20,326 nt of DNA from JACKNG01 sp040904625 (GCA_040904625.1 JBBDTC010000272.1:1-20326); one strand, 5' to 3'. Shown: positions 1 to 7,186, numbered from the stretch's first letter. Notes: generated by a model from the letters alone, not told the origin. A program made the numbers and translations.

Positions 1-257
1 CCGAAGGGAGCCATTCCGCCAAAGCCCTCCCCGCAGGAGACGCCTCTCCGCACTTTAGAAGTGCCATTGGCTACAGAGATGTATTCACGGCGTGTCCCGC
101 AGCGCGCCGACCGGCACCCGGCCACACGCAGTGTCCGCGAATTCGGAACAGCTATCGAGCGACGCACGAAAGCTCGGCAAAGACATCGGGTTTTGGTTAA
201 TCTGGGTGCCGTCGGGCCTACCGCCCGGCCACACAATCGATTCCGGAGGGCAGCATC
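1..257. other. Non-coding leader region with small hairpins
   Basis: No convincing gene lies here. Open frames exist on both strands, but they have poor third-position GC bias and no family resemblance. Two adjacent small hairpins are visible: GGAGA-CGCC-TCTCC at 36-49 and CACTT-TAG-AAGTG at 51-63. Positions 1-105, read on the minus strand, contain a phrase (GACACGCCGTGAATACATC) that from memory resembles dispersed intergenic repeats of Xanthomonadales-like gammaproteobacteria; this is recollection, not a search. A minus-strand ATG at 14-12 behind GGGGAGGG could be the start of a gene leaving the window, but only four to five codons are visible. A weak -10-like GTTAAT at 196-201 might serve the cupin gene. 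Confidence 0.35.
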
Positions 258-587
258 ATGGCTGGCGTAGGCACGACCAAAGTCTTCGAAAACGACAAAA
301 TCATCGTCTGGGAATTCGTTCTCGACCCGGGCGCCGAGACGCCCCTGCACACCCACGAGCACGACTACGTGTTCTATGTCCTGGACGGCGCGCCTTTGCA
401 GGTAACCGGTGCGCAGGGCCAGGATCTGGGCACACTCGAAGCGACCTCCGGATCGGTGTTCGCACTCGAAATGGACGGCACGGATCTGGTCTCGGTCGAT
501 GGCCGCGGCCACCGGGTGCCGGCAACGCACAAGGCCCGCAACGTGGGCAATACGCGCTATCGCGAGATCCTGGTCGAATCGAAATGA
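258..587 (+). CDS. Small cupin-domain protein
   Basis: This is a 109-residue single-domain cupin beta-barrel, probably cytoplasmic. Motif 1 runs from about residue 25 to 44, with HTH at 31-33 and a downstream VLDG turn. Motif 2 ends in H91-x3-N95. The two histidines of motif 1 and the histidine of motif 2 are kept, so metal binding is plausible. The glutamate usually found six residues after the first histidine is a tyrosine here (Y37), giving a three-histidine site. The ATG at 258 follows GGAGGG at 245-250. The thioesterase gene begins 49 bp downstream, so cotranscription is likely. Substrate and reaction cannot be read from sequence; many such cupins are small-molecule binders or of unknown role. 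Confidence 0.85.
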   Translation: MAGVGTTKVFENDKIIVWEFVLDPGAETPLHTHEHDYVFYVLDGAPLQVTGAQGQDLGTLEATSGSVFALEMDGTDLVSVDGRGHRVPATHKARNVGNTRYREILVESK

Positions 588-636
588 CACCTGTGTGCGT
601 CCGTCATCGACCGCTCCCCGCAGCCATGAGCAACCC

Positions 637-1095
637 ATGAGCCCGGTCACGCCGGGCGATCCGCTCGAGCTCGCCCGCGCCGCGGCGGAGCAGATGTTCG
701 ATCGCGATCGCGCCTCGCAGCACCTCGGCATCACGCTCGACGAAGTCAGCCCGGGCTACGCGCGCATGTCGATGCTCGTGCAGGAGTGGATGCTGCAGGG
801 CCACGACATGTGCCATGGCGGTTTGATGTTCGCGCTCGCTGACACCGCCATGGCCTTCGCCAGCAACTCACGCAATCAGCCGCACGTCGCGCTCAATGCC
901 AACATCGACTACCTGCGCCCCGCCCGCCTCGGCGAGACCCTGACCGCCGAGGCCCGCGAAGGCCATCGCAGTGGCCGCACCGGTATGTACGATGTCCGCA
1001 TCGTCGACGCCAGCGGCGCGCCAGTGTGCCATTTTCGCGGCCGCACCTACGGTCTCGCTGGCACGGTGCTGCGCGATTCGGGTGGCGCGGCATGA
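637..1095 (+). CDS. PaaI-like hotdog-fold acyl-CoA thioesterase
   Basis: The 152-residue product matches the PaaI branch of hotdog-fold thioesterases, which hydrolyse aryl- or acyl-CoA esters in the cytoplasm. The signature CHGGLMFALADTAMAFA spans residues 59-75: HGG at 60-62 lines the active site and D69 matches the catalytic aspartate of PaaI. A helical N-terminal segment (residues 8-22) precedes the fold, and length is normal for the family. I chose the ATG at 637; an ATG at 625 is out of frame and closes at once, and an in-frame GTG at 595 has no better ribosome site. No phenylacetate (paa) gene is nearby, so the substrate is open. Its stop codon overlaps the ATG of the next small gene as ATGA, which suggests translational coupling. 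Confidence 0.88.
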   Translation: MSPVTPGDPLELARAAAEQMFDRDRASQHLGITLDEVSPGYARMSMLVQEWMLQGHDMCHGGLMFALADTAMAFASNSRNQPHVALNANIDYLRPARLGETLTAEAREGHRSGRTGMYDVRIVDASGAPVCHFRGRTYGLAGTVLRDSGGAA

Positions 1096-1286
1096 ACGCG
1101 CTGCGTTACGTCGTCGGCGCCATGCTCATCGGTCTCGGCGTGGCGCTACAGTTCGTGCCCGTGTATCGCGCCCGCCTGGCGCCGCTGATGGCGCGCTATC
1201 GCGCCCTGCGGCTCATCGAATCGCGCCTGTTCCAGCTCGGCGCAGGCTTCGGCCTGGTCGCCTGCGGCATCGAATTGCTGCCCTGA
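1092..1286 (+). CDS. Small two-helix membrane protein, unknown function
   Basis: This 64-residue protein starts on an ATG that overlaps the thioesterase stop (ATGA). Hydrophobic stretches at residues 5-24 (YVVGAMLIGLGVALQFVPVY) and 47-62 flank a basic, helical central part (RARLAPLMARYRALRLIESR). It looks like a small inner-membrane hairpin. I do not recognise the family. The overlap with the previous gene and sensible codon usage argue that it is real. A membrane-tethering or accessory role for the thioesterase is possible but unsupported. Confidence 0.6.
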   Translation: MNALRYVVGAMLIGLGVALQFVPVYRARLAPLMARYRALRLIESRLFQLGAGFGLVACGIELLP

Positions 1287-1311
1287 GGTCGTCGATGAGC
1301 CTGACGCCGAA

Positions 1312-1348
1312 CCTGCCGAAGGGCCTGTCCTGAGCCTGTCGAAGGGCC
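1312..1348. repeat. Dispersed repeat, CCTGYCGAAGGGCC pair
   Basis: Two 14-bp copies differing at one base (CCTGCCGAAGGGCC at 1312-1325 and CCTGTCGAAGGGCC at 1335-1348) flank TGTCCTGAG. Read on the minus strand it contains CCCTTCGACAGGCTCAGGAC, a phrase I remember as a very common intergenic repeat in many GC-rich proteobacteria. It lies between the small membrane protein and the solute-binding protein. No second copy was noticed in this window. Confidence 0.55.
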
Positions 1349-1394
1349 AATGGCCACTCCCATCGGCAGCGACAGGCGCGGATAATAAACCCAC

Positions 1395-2408
1395 ATGGTC
1401 ATGCCCTACTCTTCACGCGTACTGTGCTCGGGAGCTCTCCGAACATTTCGCACAGCGGGCGCGTGCGTGCACGAACTGGGAAAGCTGGCTCTGATACTCG
1501 TCGTCGTTAGCACCGTCCGCGCTGCGCACGCGACCGATTTTCGCCTGCTCAGCAGCTGGACGCCGGCCTATCCCGGCGTGCCGCACATCGTCGAACGCTA
1601 TGTGCGCAAGGTCGAGCAGGCGGGCAATGGCGAGTTTCGCTTCTTCATCATCGGGCCGGACTCGATCCCGCCGTTCGATCAGTACGAAGCAACTGCCATC
1701 GGCATCTTCGACGTGGTCTTCACCCATGGCTCGTTCCATGCCGACAGCACGGGCATGGGACTCGCATTGGACACGATCGAGGCCGATCCGGCATCGATGC
1801 GCGAAGCCGGCGTCTGGGACGCCGTAGACCAGCACTATCGGGCACGCGGTTTGAAGCTCCTCGCCCTGCCGGTATCGCGCGCCGGCTACCAGCTGCTGCT
1901 GCGCGATCCGATCAGTGCTGATTGCGATCTCGCGGGCCGCGACATCGATGGCGCGGAAATTCACGGCGCGCTGCTCGAAACCCTTGGCGCCACACGCAAG
2001 CAGGGCGCGCGGGACGGCGTCGTCTGGCCAACCCTGCACGCAGCCGACCCGGCCTGGCTCGGCGACAGTCGCTACTACACGCGACCGACATTCGGTGCCT
2101 ACACCCATATGCTGTTGATGAATCTCGCCACCTGGAACACGCTGTCGGACGAGAGCCAGGCCGTGCTGCTGAACGAGGGTGTCCAAATCGAGGTCCGCGC
2201 CTGGAAGCGCAGCTGGGACTACGCTGCCCGCGCTGAAGCCCTGCTCAACCAGCAGGGCGTGCAGTCAACCGCCTTTTGCGGCGACACCCTGACACTGGTG
2301 CCACGACATTGGGCCGACGGCGTGTGGCGTACCGGGCTGCGAGGAAATGACGCAGCCGTGCACCGTGTGCGCGAACTCGCCCGCGAAGCCGGCATCACGC
2401 CCCCCTGA
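1395..2408 (+). CDS. Divergent orphan TRAP-type (DctP-like) solute-binding protein
   Basis: The 337-residue product resembles periplasmic DctP-family binding proteins of TRAP transporters. A signal peptide is visible (hydrophobic core about residues 30-40, likely cleavage after AHA at 44-46), with an unusually long n-region; a GTG at 1467 just before the core is an alternative start. Family landmarks are the early FRLLSSW strand, DLAGRDI at about 178-184, LGA at 197-199, GVVWP at 208-212 and a late LLMNLATWNTLSDESQ segment. Two oddities stand out. The ligand-clamping arginine expected after DLxGxxI is aspartate (D185). About a dozen residues normally lying between LGA and xGVVDG are missing. 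No DctQ or DctM permease gene is nearby, so transport cannot be complete from here. It may bind something unusual or be decaying. Confidence 0.72.
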   Translation: MVMPYSSRVLCSGALRTFRTAGACVHELGKLALILVVVSTVRAAHATDFRLLSSWTPAYPGVPHIVERYVRKVEQAGNGEFRFFIIGPDSIPPFDQYEATAIGIFDVVFTHGSFHADSTGMGLALDTIEADPASMREAGVWDAVDQHYRARGLKLLALPVSRAGYQLLLRDPISADCDLAGRDIDGAEIHGALLETLGATRKQGARDGVVWPTLHAADPAWLGDSRYYTRPTFGAYTHMLLMNLATWNTLSDESQAVLLNEGVQIEVRAWKRSWDYAARAEALLNQQGVQSTAFCGDTLTLVPRHWADGVWRTGLRGNDAAVHRVRELAREAGITPP

Positions 2409-2446
2409 TTTCTGTTCTTCAACTATCCGCCCGGAGCCCCTGCCCT

Positions 2447-2854
2447 ATGAAGACACCACAGCCGCGCCTCGCCAGCACCATGACGCCTTTTCCCTACAGC
2501 GTGGACCTCGATGCGCCCCTGGCCGAGGCCAAACGCATGATCGCCACCCATTACTTTCATCACCTCCCGGTCACGGCAGGTGCCAACATTGTCGGCATCG
2601 TGCATTGCGAAGATCTCGGCGCTGACGATTCCGGCTTCGTGCGCGACCATTACCGCCCCGATGTCTATGTCGTCGATATCGAGACCCCGCTCAGCGACGT
2701 CCTCGTCAACATGGCCGAGCAGCATGTCGATGCGGCAGTCGTGATGCGTCACGATCGCCTGGCCGGCGTTTTCACTACCACCGACGCCTGCCGCGCCTTC
2801 GCCGCTCTGCTCAGCGAATTATGGCCGGATCCGGTCGATGATTGGGTCGCGTAA
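2447..2854 (+). CDS. Stand-alone CBS-pair protein
   Basis: The 135-residue product is built of two CBS motifs, about residues 8-60 (with HHLPVTAGANIVGIV) and 70-122 (with AAVVMRHDRLAGVFTTTD), which together form one Bateman module. Such modules bind adenosine-containing ligands and regulate a partner enzyme or channel. There is no fused catalytic domain and no membrane segment, so it should be a small cytosolic regulator. It begins 38 bp after the solute-binding protein. The ATG at 2447 has only a weak ribosome site. It is the last plus-strand gene before the convergent block; the partner is unknown. Confidence 0.82.
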   Translation: MKTPQPRLASTMTPFPYSVDLDAPLAEAKRMIATHYFHHLPVTAGANIVGIVHCEDLGADDSGFVRDHYRPDVYVVDIETPLSDVLVNMAEQHVDAAVVMRHDRLAGVFTTTDACRAFAALLSELWPDPVDDWVA

Positions 2855-2881
2855 CGGATCGGAGCCGTGCCCCGGCAAGCT

Positions 2882-2984
2882 GCTGAATACGTGCTCGTCA
2901 ATGTACTCAGGTGATGGCGGCGGGCCGCAAGCGCGTACCGTATGCTCAGCGAGCTTGATCGACATTGACGAGCACGTATTCAGC
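2882..2984. repeat. 103-bp element with perfect 23-bp inverted ends
   Basis: The arm at 2882-2904 (beginning GCTGAATACGTGCTCG) is the exact reverse complement of 2962-2984; 56 bp separate them. The trinucleotide GCT flanks both sides (2879-2881 and 2985-2987), compatible with a 3-bp target duplication, though this could be chance. The element lies between convergent genes and its right arm supplies the TGA stop of the minus-strand DUF1631-like gene. There is no T-run, so a simple intrinsic terminator is less likely than a MITE-like insertion or a bidirectional hairpin terminator. No open frame of note lies inside. Confidence 0.7.
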
Positions 2985-3999
2985 GCTCCGGCGCGTCGGC
3001 GTCGAAGCGTTCGAGCGTACCGAGCAATTCGCGATAGAGCTGCTCCAGGGTCGCCACGAAGCGATCGGAAAAACCGGCGATGAGATCGATCTGGCGCAGG
3101 GCGCCGGCCTCATCGTCGAAATAGATCGCATCGCGGAAATGGTAGCACAGCACTGTCGGAGCGAGAGCATTGGCGTCGTTGCGGGACGACAGCACCCGGC
3201 CCAGGCGCCGCTCTACGTTCGACCACGTCGCCTGCGTGCGCCGGGCGATATCCTCGACGGCCTCGGTAACGAGCAGCGTGGCGCGCAAATCGACGGATTC
3301 CAGCAAAGTCAGTCCAGCGGCGGGCGCATCGTCGGCGGCCGCACGCTCGCCGCCGAGGCAGGCGGCGACGCCGGGCAAAGTCTGGTCGAGTATCGCCCGG
3401 GTGAGGTGCTCGCGCTGGCGCGCCAACTCGGCCGACAGCACGCTCGCGCGTTTCGACGGCGAATCCGCACCGCTCGCCCCCTGCAGACTTTCGGCCAGCG
3501 CATCGAGATAGGCCCCGATGAGGCTCGGAAGCTGCTTGCGAACCACGGCCAGGCACGAGCCGGCGACCGCGTCTGCAGTCATCTGCTGCGCTGAAGCGGC
3601 ATCCGAGGGGCGTCTTGCGACCTCATCCGCGCCGCGTTCGGCAGCGGCCAGCGAACGCAGCGCGGCGAGCGCGGCGCTGTTCAGCGCCAGCAATCCAAGC
3701 TCTATGCTGCCCGCATCGCGGCGCAGCAGGCGGCCATGCAGCGTGATTCGGCGTTTCTCGGCGGCGGCGGCGGCCTTGAACACCACCAGAACACCGGTAC
3801 CTACTATCGCCCAACGATCGTCGACCTTACTGGAATGGCCATCGAAAGCCAGACGCATGCCTCGAGTCCACAGCTCCTCGATGATCATCGGCACGACGGC
3901 AGGCGCCAGACCGGCTACCAGGGCACGGGCGCGCACGGCATGTCGGACTGCCGGCTCCTGCGACGCATCGTCGCCCACGGGCCCAGAATCCCTATTCAT
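2980..3999 (-). CDS. DUF1631-like protein with possible PilZ-like N-terminus
   Basis: The 339-residue product is mostly helical and lacks signal peptide or membrane segments. The C-terminal part, about residues 220-330 (VDLRATLLVTEAVEDIA, NVERRLGRVL, NALAPTVLCYHFRDAI, LYRELLGTLE), follows the pattern of DUF1631, a family of unknown function usually around 700 residues, so this copy is about half size. Residues 62-118 (GTGVLVVF, LHGRLLRRD, ALRSL) recall a PilZ barrel, but the RxxxR and DxSxxG signatures for c-di-GMP are not convincing. The ATG at 3999 lies 17 bp after the recQ stop, so the pair is probably cotranscribed; no clear ribosome site is seen. Longer minus-strand open frame upstream overlaps recQ and is not used. 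Confidence 0.6.
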   Translation of the reverse strand: MNRDSGPVGDDASQEPAVRHAVRARALVAGLAPAVVPMIIEELWTRGMRLAFDGHSSKVDDRWAIVGTGVLVVFKAAAAAEKRRITLHGRLLRRDAGSIELGLLALNSAALAALRSLAAAERGADEVARRPSDAASAQQMTADAVAGSCLAVVRKQLPSLIGAYLDALAESLQGASGADSPSKRASVLSAELARQREHLTRAILDQTLPGVAACLGGERAAADDAPAAGLTLLESVDLRATLLVTEAVEDIARRTQATWSNVERRLGRVLSSRNDANALAPTVLCYHFRDAIYFDDEAGALRQIDLIAGFSDRFVATLEQLYRELLGTLERFDADAPER

Positions 4000-4016
4000 C
4001 GAACGCTGCCATGGGC

Positions 4017-5921
4017 TCAGCCGTGCACCAGCTCGGCAAGGAAATCCGCGCCGTAGCGATCGAGCTTGGCCTGTCCGACTCCGTTGACTTCGAGCAGATC
4101 GGCGAGGGTCGTCGGCCGCCGTGCGAGCATGTCGCGCAGCGTGCGATCGTGGAAGATGACGTACGGCGGCACGCCCTGGGCATCGGCCAGACGCTTGCGG
4201 CAGGCACGCAGGCGCGCCCACAGGTCGGCGTCCTCCGGCGCAATCGCGGCGTCGGCGATACTCGCGCCGCGTTTGCGTGCGGCCGGCCGCGCCTCGGCGA
4301 TGTCCTCGCGCAACTCGAGCGTGATCGCACCGCGCAGGATCCCGCGCGCACCCTCGCCCAGGCGCAACGCACCGAAGCCCTCGACGTCGGCCCACACCGC
4401 GCCGCGCACCATCAGCTGGCGCAGCACCGAGCGCCAATGCTGCTGATCCTGTTCGGCGCCAATGCCGAAGGTCGACAGCTCACTATGGCGATGCTGGCGC
4501 ACTTTCTCGTTATCGGCGCCGCGCAGCACATCGATGACGTGCGCCGCGCCGAAGCGCTGCCCGGTACGATAGATACAGGACAGCAGCTTCTGGGCATCCT
4601 CGGTTGCATCGAAGGTGGCAGGCGGTTCGATGCAGTTGTCGCAGTTGCCGCAGGGCCGCGCAAGGGTCTCACCGAAATATTCGAGCAAAGGCTGGCGCCG
4701 GCAGCCGATTGCCTCACACCAGCCCAACAGCGCATCGAGCTTGTGCCGTTCGATACGTTTGTGTTCGGCATCGGCCTCGGAAGCGTCGAGCATCTGGCGC
4801 AGGCGCACGACGTCGGTCAGGCCGTAAGTCATCCAGGCCTCTGCTGCAGCGCCGTCGCGGCCCGCCCGGCCGGTTTCCTGGTAATAGGCTTCGACGCTCT
4901 TGGGCAGATCCAGATGGGCCACGAAACGCACGTCCGGCTTGTCGATGCCCATACCGAAGGCGATCGTGGCCACCATGATCACCGCGTCTTCACGCAGGAA
5001 ACGCTCCTGGTTACGCCGCCGGGTGAGGTCGTCCAGCCCGGCGTGATAGGGCAGCGCATCGTGGCCCTGGTCGACCAACCATTGCGCCGTCGATTCGACC
5101 TTGCGCCGGGTCATGCAGTAGACGATGCCGGCGTGCCCGGCCTGGGTGGCGAGGAAGCGGCTGAGTTGGCGGCGCTCTTCGCCGCGCGCGCGGACGGTAT
5201 AGCGGATATTGGCGCGGTCGAAACCACCCACGAACCAGGCCGGGTCGGCCAAGGCCAGGCGCGCGGCGATGTCGGCACGCGTGCGCTCGTCGGCCGTAGC
5301 GGTCAGCGCCATGCGCGGAACCCCGGGGAAAGCCTCGGCGAGACGGCCGAGCGCGAGGTAATCCTGGCGGAAGTCGTGGCCCCACTGGGACACGCAATGG
5401 GCCTCGTCGATGGCGATAAGGGCCAGCGGTATGCTGGACAACAGCTCCAGCGTACGTTCCTGCAGCAGACGTTCCGGCGCGCAGTAGAGCACGCGCAGAG
5501 TGCCGGCCTGGAGCTGGCGGGTGACCTCGGCCCGTTCAGCGGCATTCTGCGCGGAATTGAGGCAGCCGGCGGCGACCCCGAGCTGCTCGAGAGCACTGAC
5601 TTGGTCGTGCATCAGCGCGATCAGGGGCGAGACGACCAGCGCCAGGCGTCCACGGACCAGCGGCGGGATCTGGTAGCACAAGGATTTCCCGCCCCCGGTC
5701 GGCATCAACACCACGGCGTCGCGGCCCGCCAGCGCAGCGGCGATGGCACCGGCCTGCTCGCCACGAAACTCCGGATACCCATAGACTTCGCGCAGCACGC
5801 TGCGCGCACGGTCGAGCGCAGCAGACCGATCGGCCGCGGTTGGTGGCGAAGGCAGCGCGCTGTTCATTTCGACCTGGTCGTGCATAAATTCGGGATCGGC
5901 GGCTGCTGCGCCGCCATCCAT
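4017..5921 (-). CDS. ATP-dependent 3'-5' DNA helicase RecQ
   Basis: The 634-residue product has the full RecQ architecture. Walker A is MPTGGGKS (73-80), motif Ia is VVSPLIALMHDQV, and DEAH (172-175) is followed by the aromatic-rich CVSQWGHDFR loop. Motif III is LTATA (206-210), and motifs V and VI span ATIAFGMGID to QETGRAGRDG (about 318-357). The RQC zinc site is C407, C424, C427, C430 within CRRQ...CGNCDNC, followed by the winged helix. An HRDC domain fills about 555-634. RecQ unwinds DNA at stalled forks and recombination intermediates. I chose the ATG at 5921 because AAGGAGG lies five bases upstream; an ATG at 5948 has no such site, and downstream ATGs are weaker. The adjacent DUF1631-like gene follows in the same direction. 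Confidence 0.97.
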   Translation of the reverse strand: MDGGAAAADPEFMHDQVEMNSALPSPPTAADRSAALDRARSVLREVYGYPEFRGEQAGAIAAALAGRDAVVLMPTGGGKSLCYQIPPLVRGRLALVVSPLIALMHDQVSALEQLGVAAGCLNSAQNAAERAEVTRQLQAGTLRVLYCAPERLLQERTLELLSSIPLALIAIDEAHCVSQWGHDFRQDYLALGRLAEAFPGVPRMALTATADERTRADIAARLALADPAWFVGGFDRANIRYTVRARGEERRQLSRFLATQAGHAGIVYCMTRRKVESTAQWLVDQGHDALPYHAGLDDLTRRRNQERFLREDAVIMVATIAFGMGIDKPDVRFVAHLDLPKSVEAYYQETGRAGRDGAAAEAWMTYGLTDVVRLRQMLDASEADAEHKRIERHKLDALLGWCEAIGCRRQPLLEYFGETLARPCGNCDNCIEPPATFDATEDAQKLLSCIYRTGQRFGAAHVIDVLRGADNEKVRQHRHSELSTFGIGAEQDQQHWRSVLRQLMVRGAVWADVEGFGALRLGEGARGILRGAITLELREDIAEARPAARKRGASIADAAIAPEDADLWARLRACRKRLADAQGVPPYVIFHDRTLRDMLARRPTTLADLLEVNGVGQAKLDRYGADFLAELVHG

Positions 5922-6053
5922 GGTGCCCTCCTTCCCTGGCTGTTGCACCCGCGAGGACCCACAGCATAACGCGCCCCGGTTGGCGCGACGAGTCCGGCGC
6001 CAGAGCCCACGGCCCTACGCCAACGCACCACATCCTATTTTTACGCCTCTTTG

Positions 6054-6062
6054 TGATTTAAT
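6054..6062 (+). promoter_or_regulatory. Probable extended -10 promoter for the SDR gene
   Basis: TG-A-TTTAAT (TG at 6054-6055, hexamer 6057-6062) is an extended -10 element in a conspicuously AT-rich island (about 6034-6062) within the recQ-SDR divergent gap. No good -35 is visible. Transcription would start near 6069, upstream of the AGGAG at 6083-6087. Confidence 0.4.
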
Positions 6063-6093
6063 CGCCGCGCCCGCCCCCATTCAGGAGAATGTC

Positions 6094-6855
6094 ATGCAAC
6101 GTCTCGCGAACAAGGTCGCCATCATTACCGGCGGCACTGGTGGAATCGGCCTCGCCGCGGCCAGACTCTTCGTCGCCGAGGGGGCCAAGGTCGTGCTGGT
6201 CGACATCGACCAGAATGCGCTCGATGCCGCGGTCACGGAACTCGGTGCGCAGGCGCTCGGCATTGCCGCCGACGTCGCCGACGACGACGCCAGCGCAAGC
6301 TACGTCGCGGCCGCACTCGACCATTTCGGCCGCCTCGACATCGCGTTTCTCAACGCCGGCATCGAAGGCGCAATCGCCAACCTCCCCGACTACCCGCTCG
6401 ACACCTACGAGCAGGTCATGGCGGTCAATGTCCGCGGGGTTTTCCTGGGCCTGCGCCACGTCATTCCCGCCTTGCGGCAATGCGGTGGTGGCAGCATCGT
6501 CATCACCGCCTCGCTGGCGGGGCTGCGCGGCACGCCGAAAATCAGTGCTTATGTCGCCTCCAAACATGCCGTCGTCGGTCTGATGAAGGCTGCCGCACTC
6601 GAGTGCGCACCGTACGGAATCCGGGTCAACACGATCAATCCGGCGCCGATCGCGACCCGCATGATCAAGGCGCTGGAAGAGGGTTATGCACCGGGGGCGG
6701 CGGACGTGGTCAAGCAAAAGATGGAGAAGGCGGTGCCGCTGCGCCGTTATGGCGAGCCCGAGGAAGTGGCCAACCTGGCCTTGTTTCTGGCCAGTGACGA
6801 GGCCAGTTACATCACCGGCAACGCCTATCCGGTTGACGGCGGCATGTCGGCCTGA
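6094..6855 (+). CDS. SDR-family NAD-dependent oxidoreductase
   Basis: This 253-residue classical short-chain dehydrogenase has every family landmark. The cofactor loop is TGGTGGIG (12-19), and D37 at the end of strand two favours NAD over NADP. NAG is at 87-89, the catalytic serine is S140, and Y153-x3-K157 completes the triad. INPAPIATRM follows the core, and the typical ending is ITGNAYPVDGGMSA. It reversibly oxidises an alcohol to a ketone in the cytoplasm; the substrate cannot be deduced. AGGAG at 6083-6087 sets the start at 6094, though the frame is open further upstream. It is transcribed divergently from recQ. The CoA-transferase, hydrolase and flavin monooxygenase elsewhere in the window make a catabolic role plausible. 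Confidence 0.93.
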   Translation: MQRLANKVAIITGGTGGIGLAAARLFVAEGAKVVLVDIDQNALDAAVTELGAQALGIAADVADDDASASYVAAALDHFGRLDIAFLNAGIEGAIANLPDYPLDTYEQVMAVNVRGVFLGLRHVIPALRQCGGGSIVITASLAGLRGTPKISAYVASKHAVVGLMKAAALECAPYGIRVNTINPAPIATRMIKALEEGYAPGAADVVKQKMEKAVPLRRYGEPEEVANLALFLASDEASYITGNAYPVDGGMSA

Positions 6856-6927
6856 CGGCTGCGGCGATGGGCGACTTCGTCCTCGACCCGGTGCTGCTGG
6901 AGAGGATTTCAAGGATATCAACACGCC

Positions 6928-7110
6928 ATGGGTGACGTCATTCCGTTTCGCAAGGCGCCGCGCAAGAAGCCGTCCGGTCAGACGATGTGTCGCAGCGGCT
7001 TCCACAAATGGGAAGTCGACGGCCGCAAGCAGTTCGACGTCAAACAGGGCAAGCTCGTCACCATCCGCCGCTGCACGCGTTGCGGCGTCACCAAGGTCAC
7101 ACTCGACTAA
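6928..7110 (+). CDS. Small conserved Cys/His protein, possible zinc ribbon
   Basis: The 60-residue product begins MGDVIPFRKAPRKK, a basic N-terminal stretch. It then carries C21 and H26 (CRSGFHKWE) and C49-x2-C52 (CTRCG) separated by two predicted strands (KQFDVKQGKLVTIRR). The four residues could bind one zinc ion. The pattern resembles small uncharacterised proteins of gammaproteobacteria that I recall only loosely. It starts 72 bp after the SDR stop; AAGGA at 6911-6915 is 12 bases from the ATG, a long spacing. A 22-codon frame (6867-6935, MGDFVLDP...) overlaps its start. The stop codon is followed directly by a strong hairpin. Function unknown. Confidence 0.7.
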   Translation: MGDVIPFRKAPRKKPSGQTMCRSGFHKWEVDGRKQFDVKQGKLVTIRRCTRCGVTKVTLD

Positions 7111-7151
7111 GGGCCCGTCCCAGACAGCCGAGTCAGTCTGGGACGGGCCCT
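7110..7151 (+). terminator. Strong 16-bp hairpin directly after a stop codon
   Basis: AGGGCCCGTCCCAGAC (7110-7125) pairs perfectly with GTCTGGGACGGGCCCT (7136-7151) around a 10-base loop. The first arm starts on the last base of the TAA stop of the small Cys/His gene. There is no T-run, so it could be a terminator, an mRNA-stabilising hairpin or a REP-like repeat. Its terminal AGGGCCCG matches the ends of the 12001-12180 foldback. Confidence 0.65.
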
Positions 7152-7186
7152 GACAACCAGCCGGGCGTTCCCAGCCGGCGCGGCAT

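Noticed and set aside
1..14. Start of a minus-strand gene leaving the window
   Set aside because: Only an ATG and a few codons with a possible ribosome site are visible; too little to annotate separately.
61..640. Plus-strand frames starting at 61 and 92
   Set aside because: Arginine-rich translations without family match; the second overlaps the well-supported cupin gene in another frame.
2882..2984. Considered as an integron attC site
   Set aside because: The arms lack the RYYYAAC/GTTRRRY core sites and there is no integrase or cassette layout.
4011..5969. A 652-codon plus-strand open frame opposite recQ
   Set aside because: It is the mirror of recQ codons in GC-rich DNA; its translation has no family pattern, whereas the minus strand has every RecQ motif.
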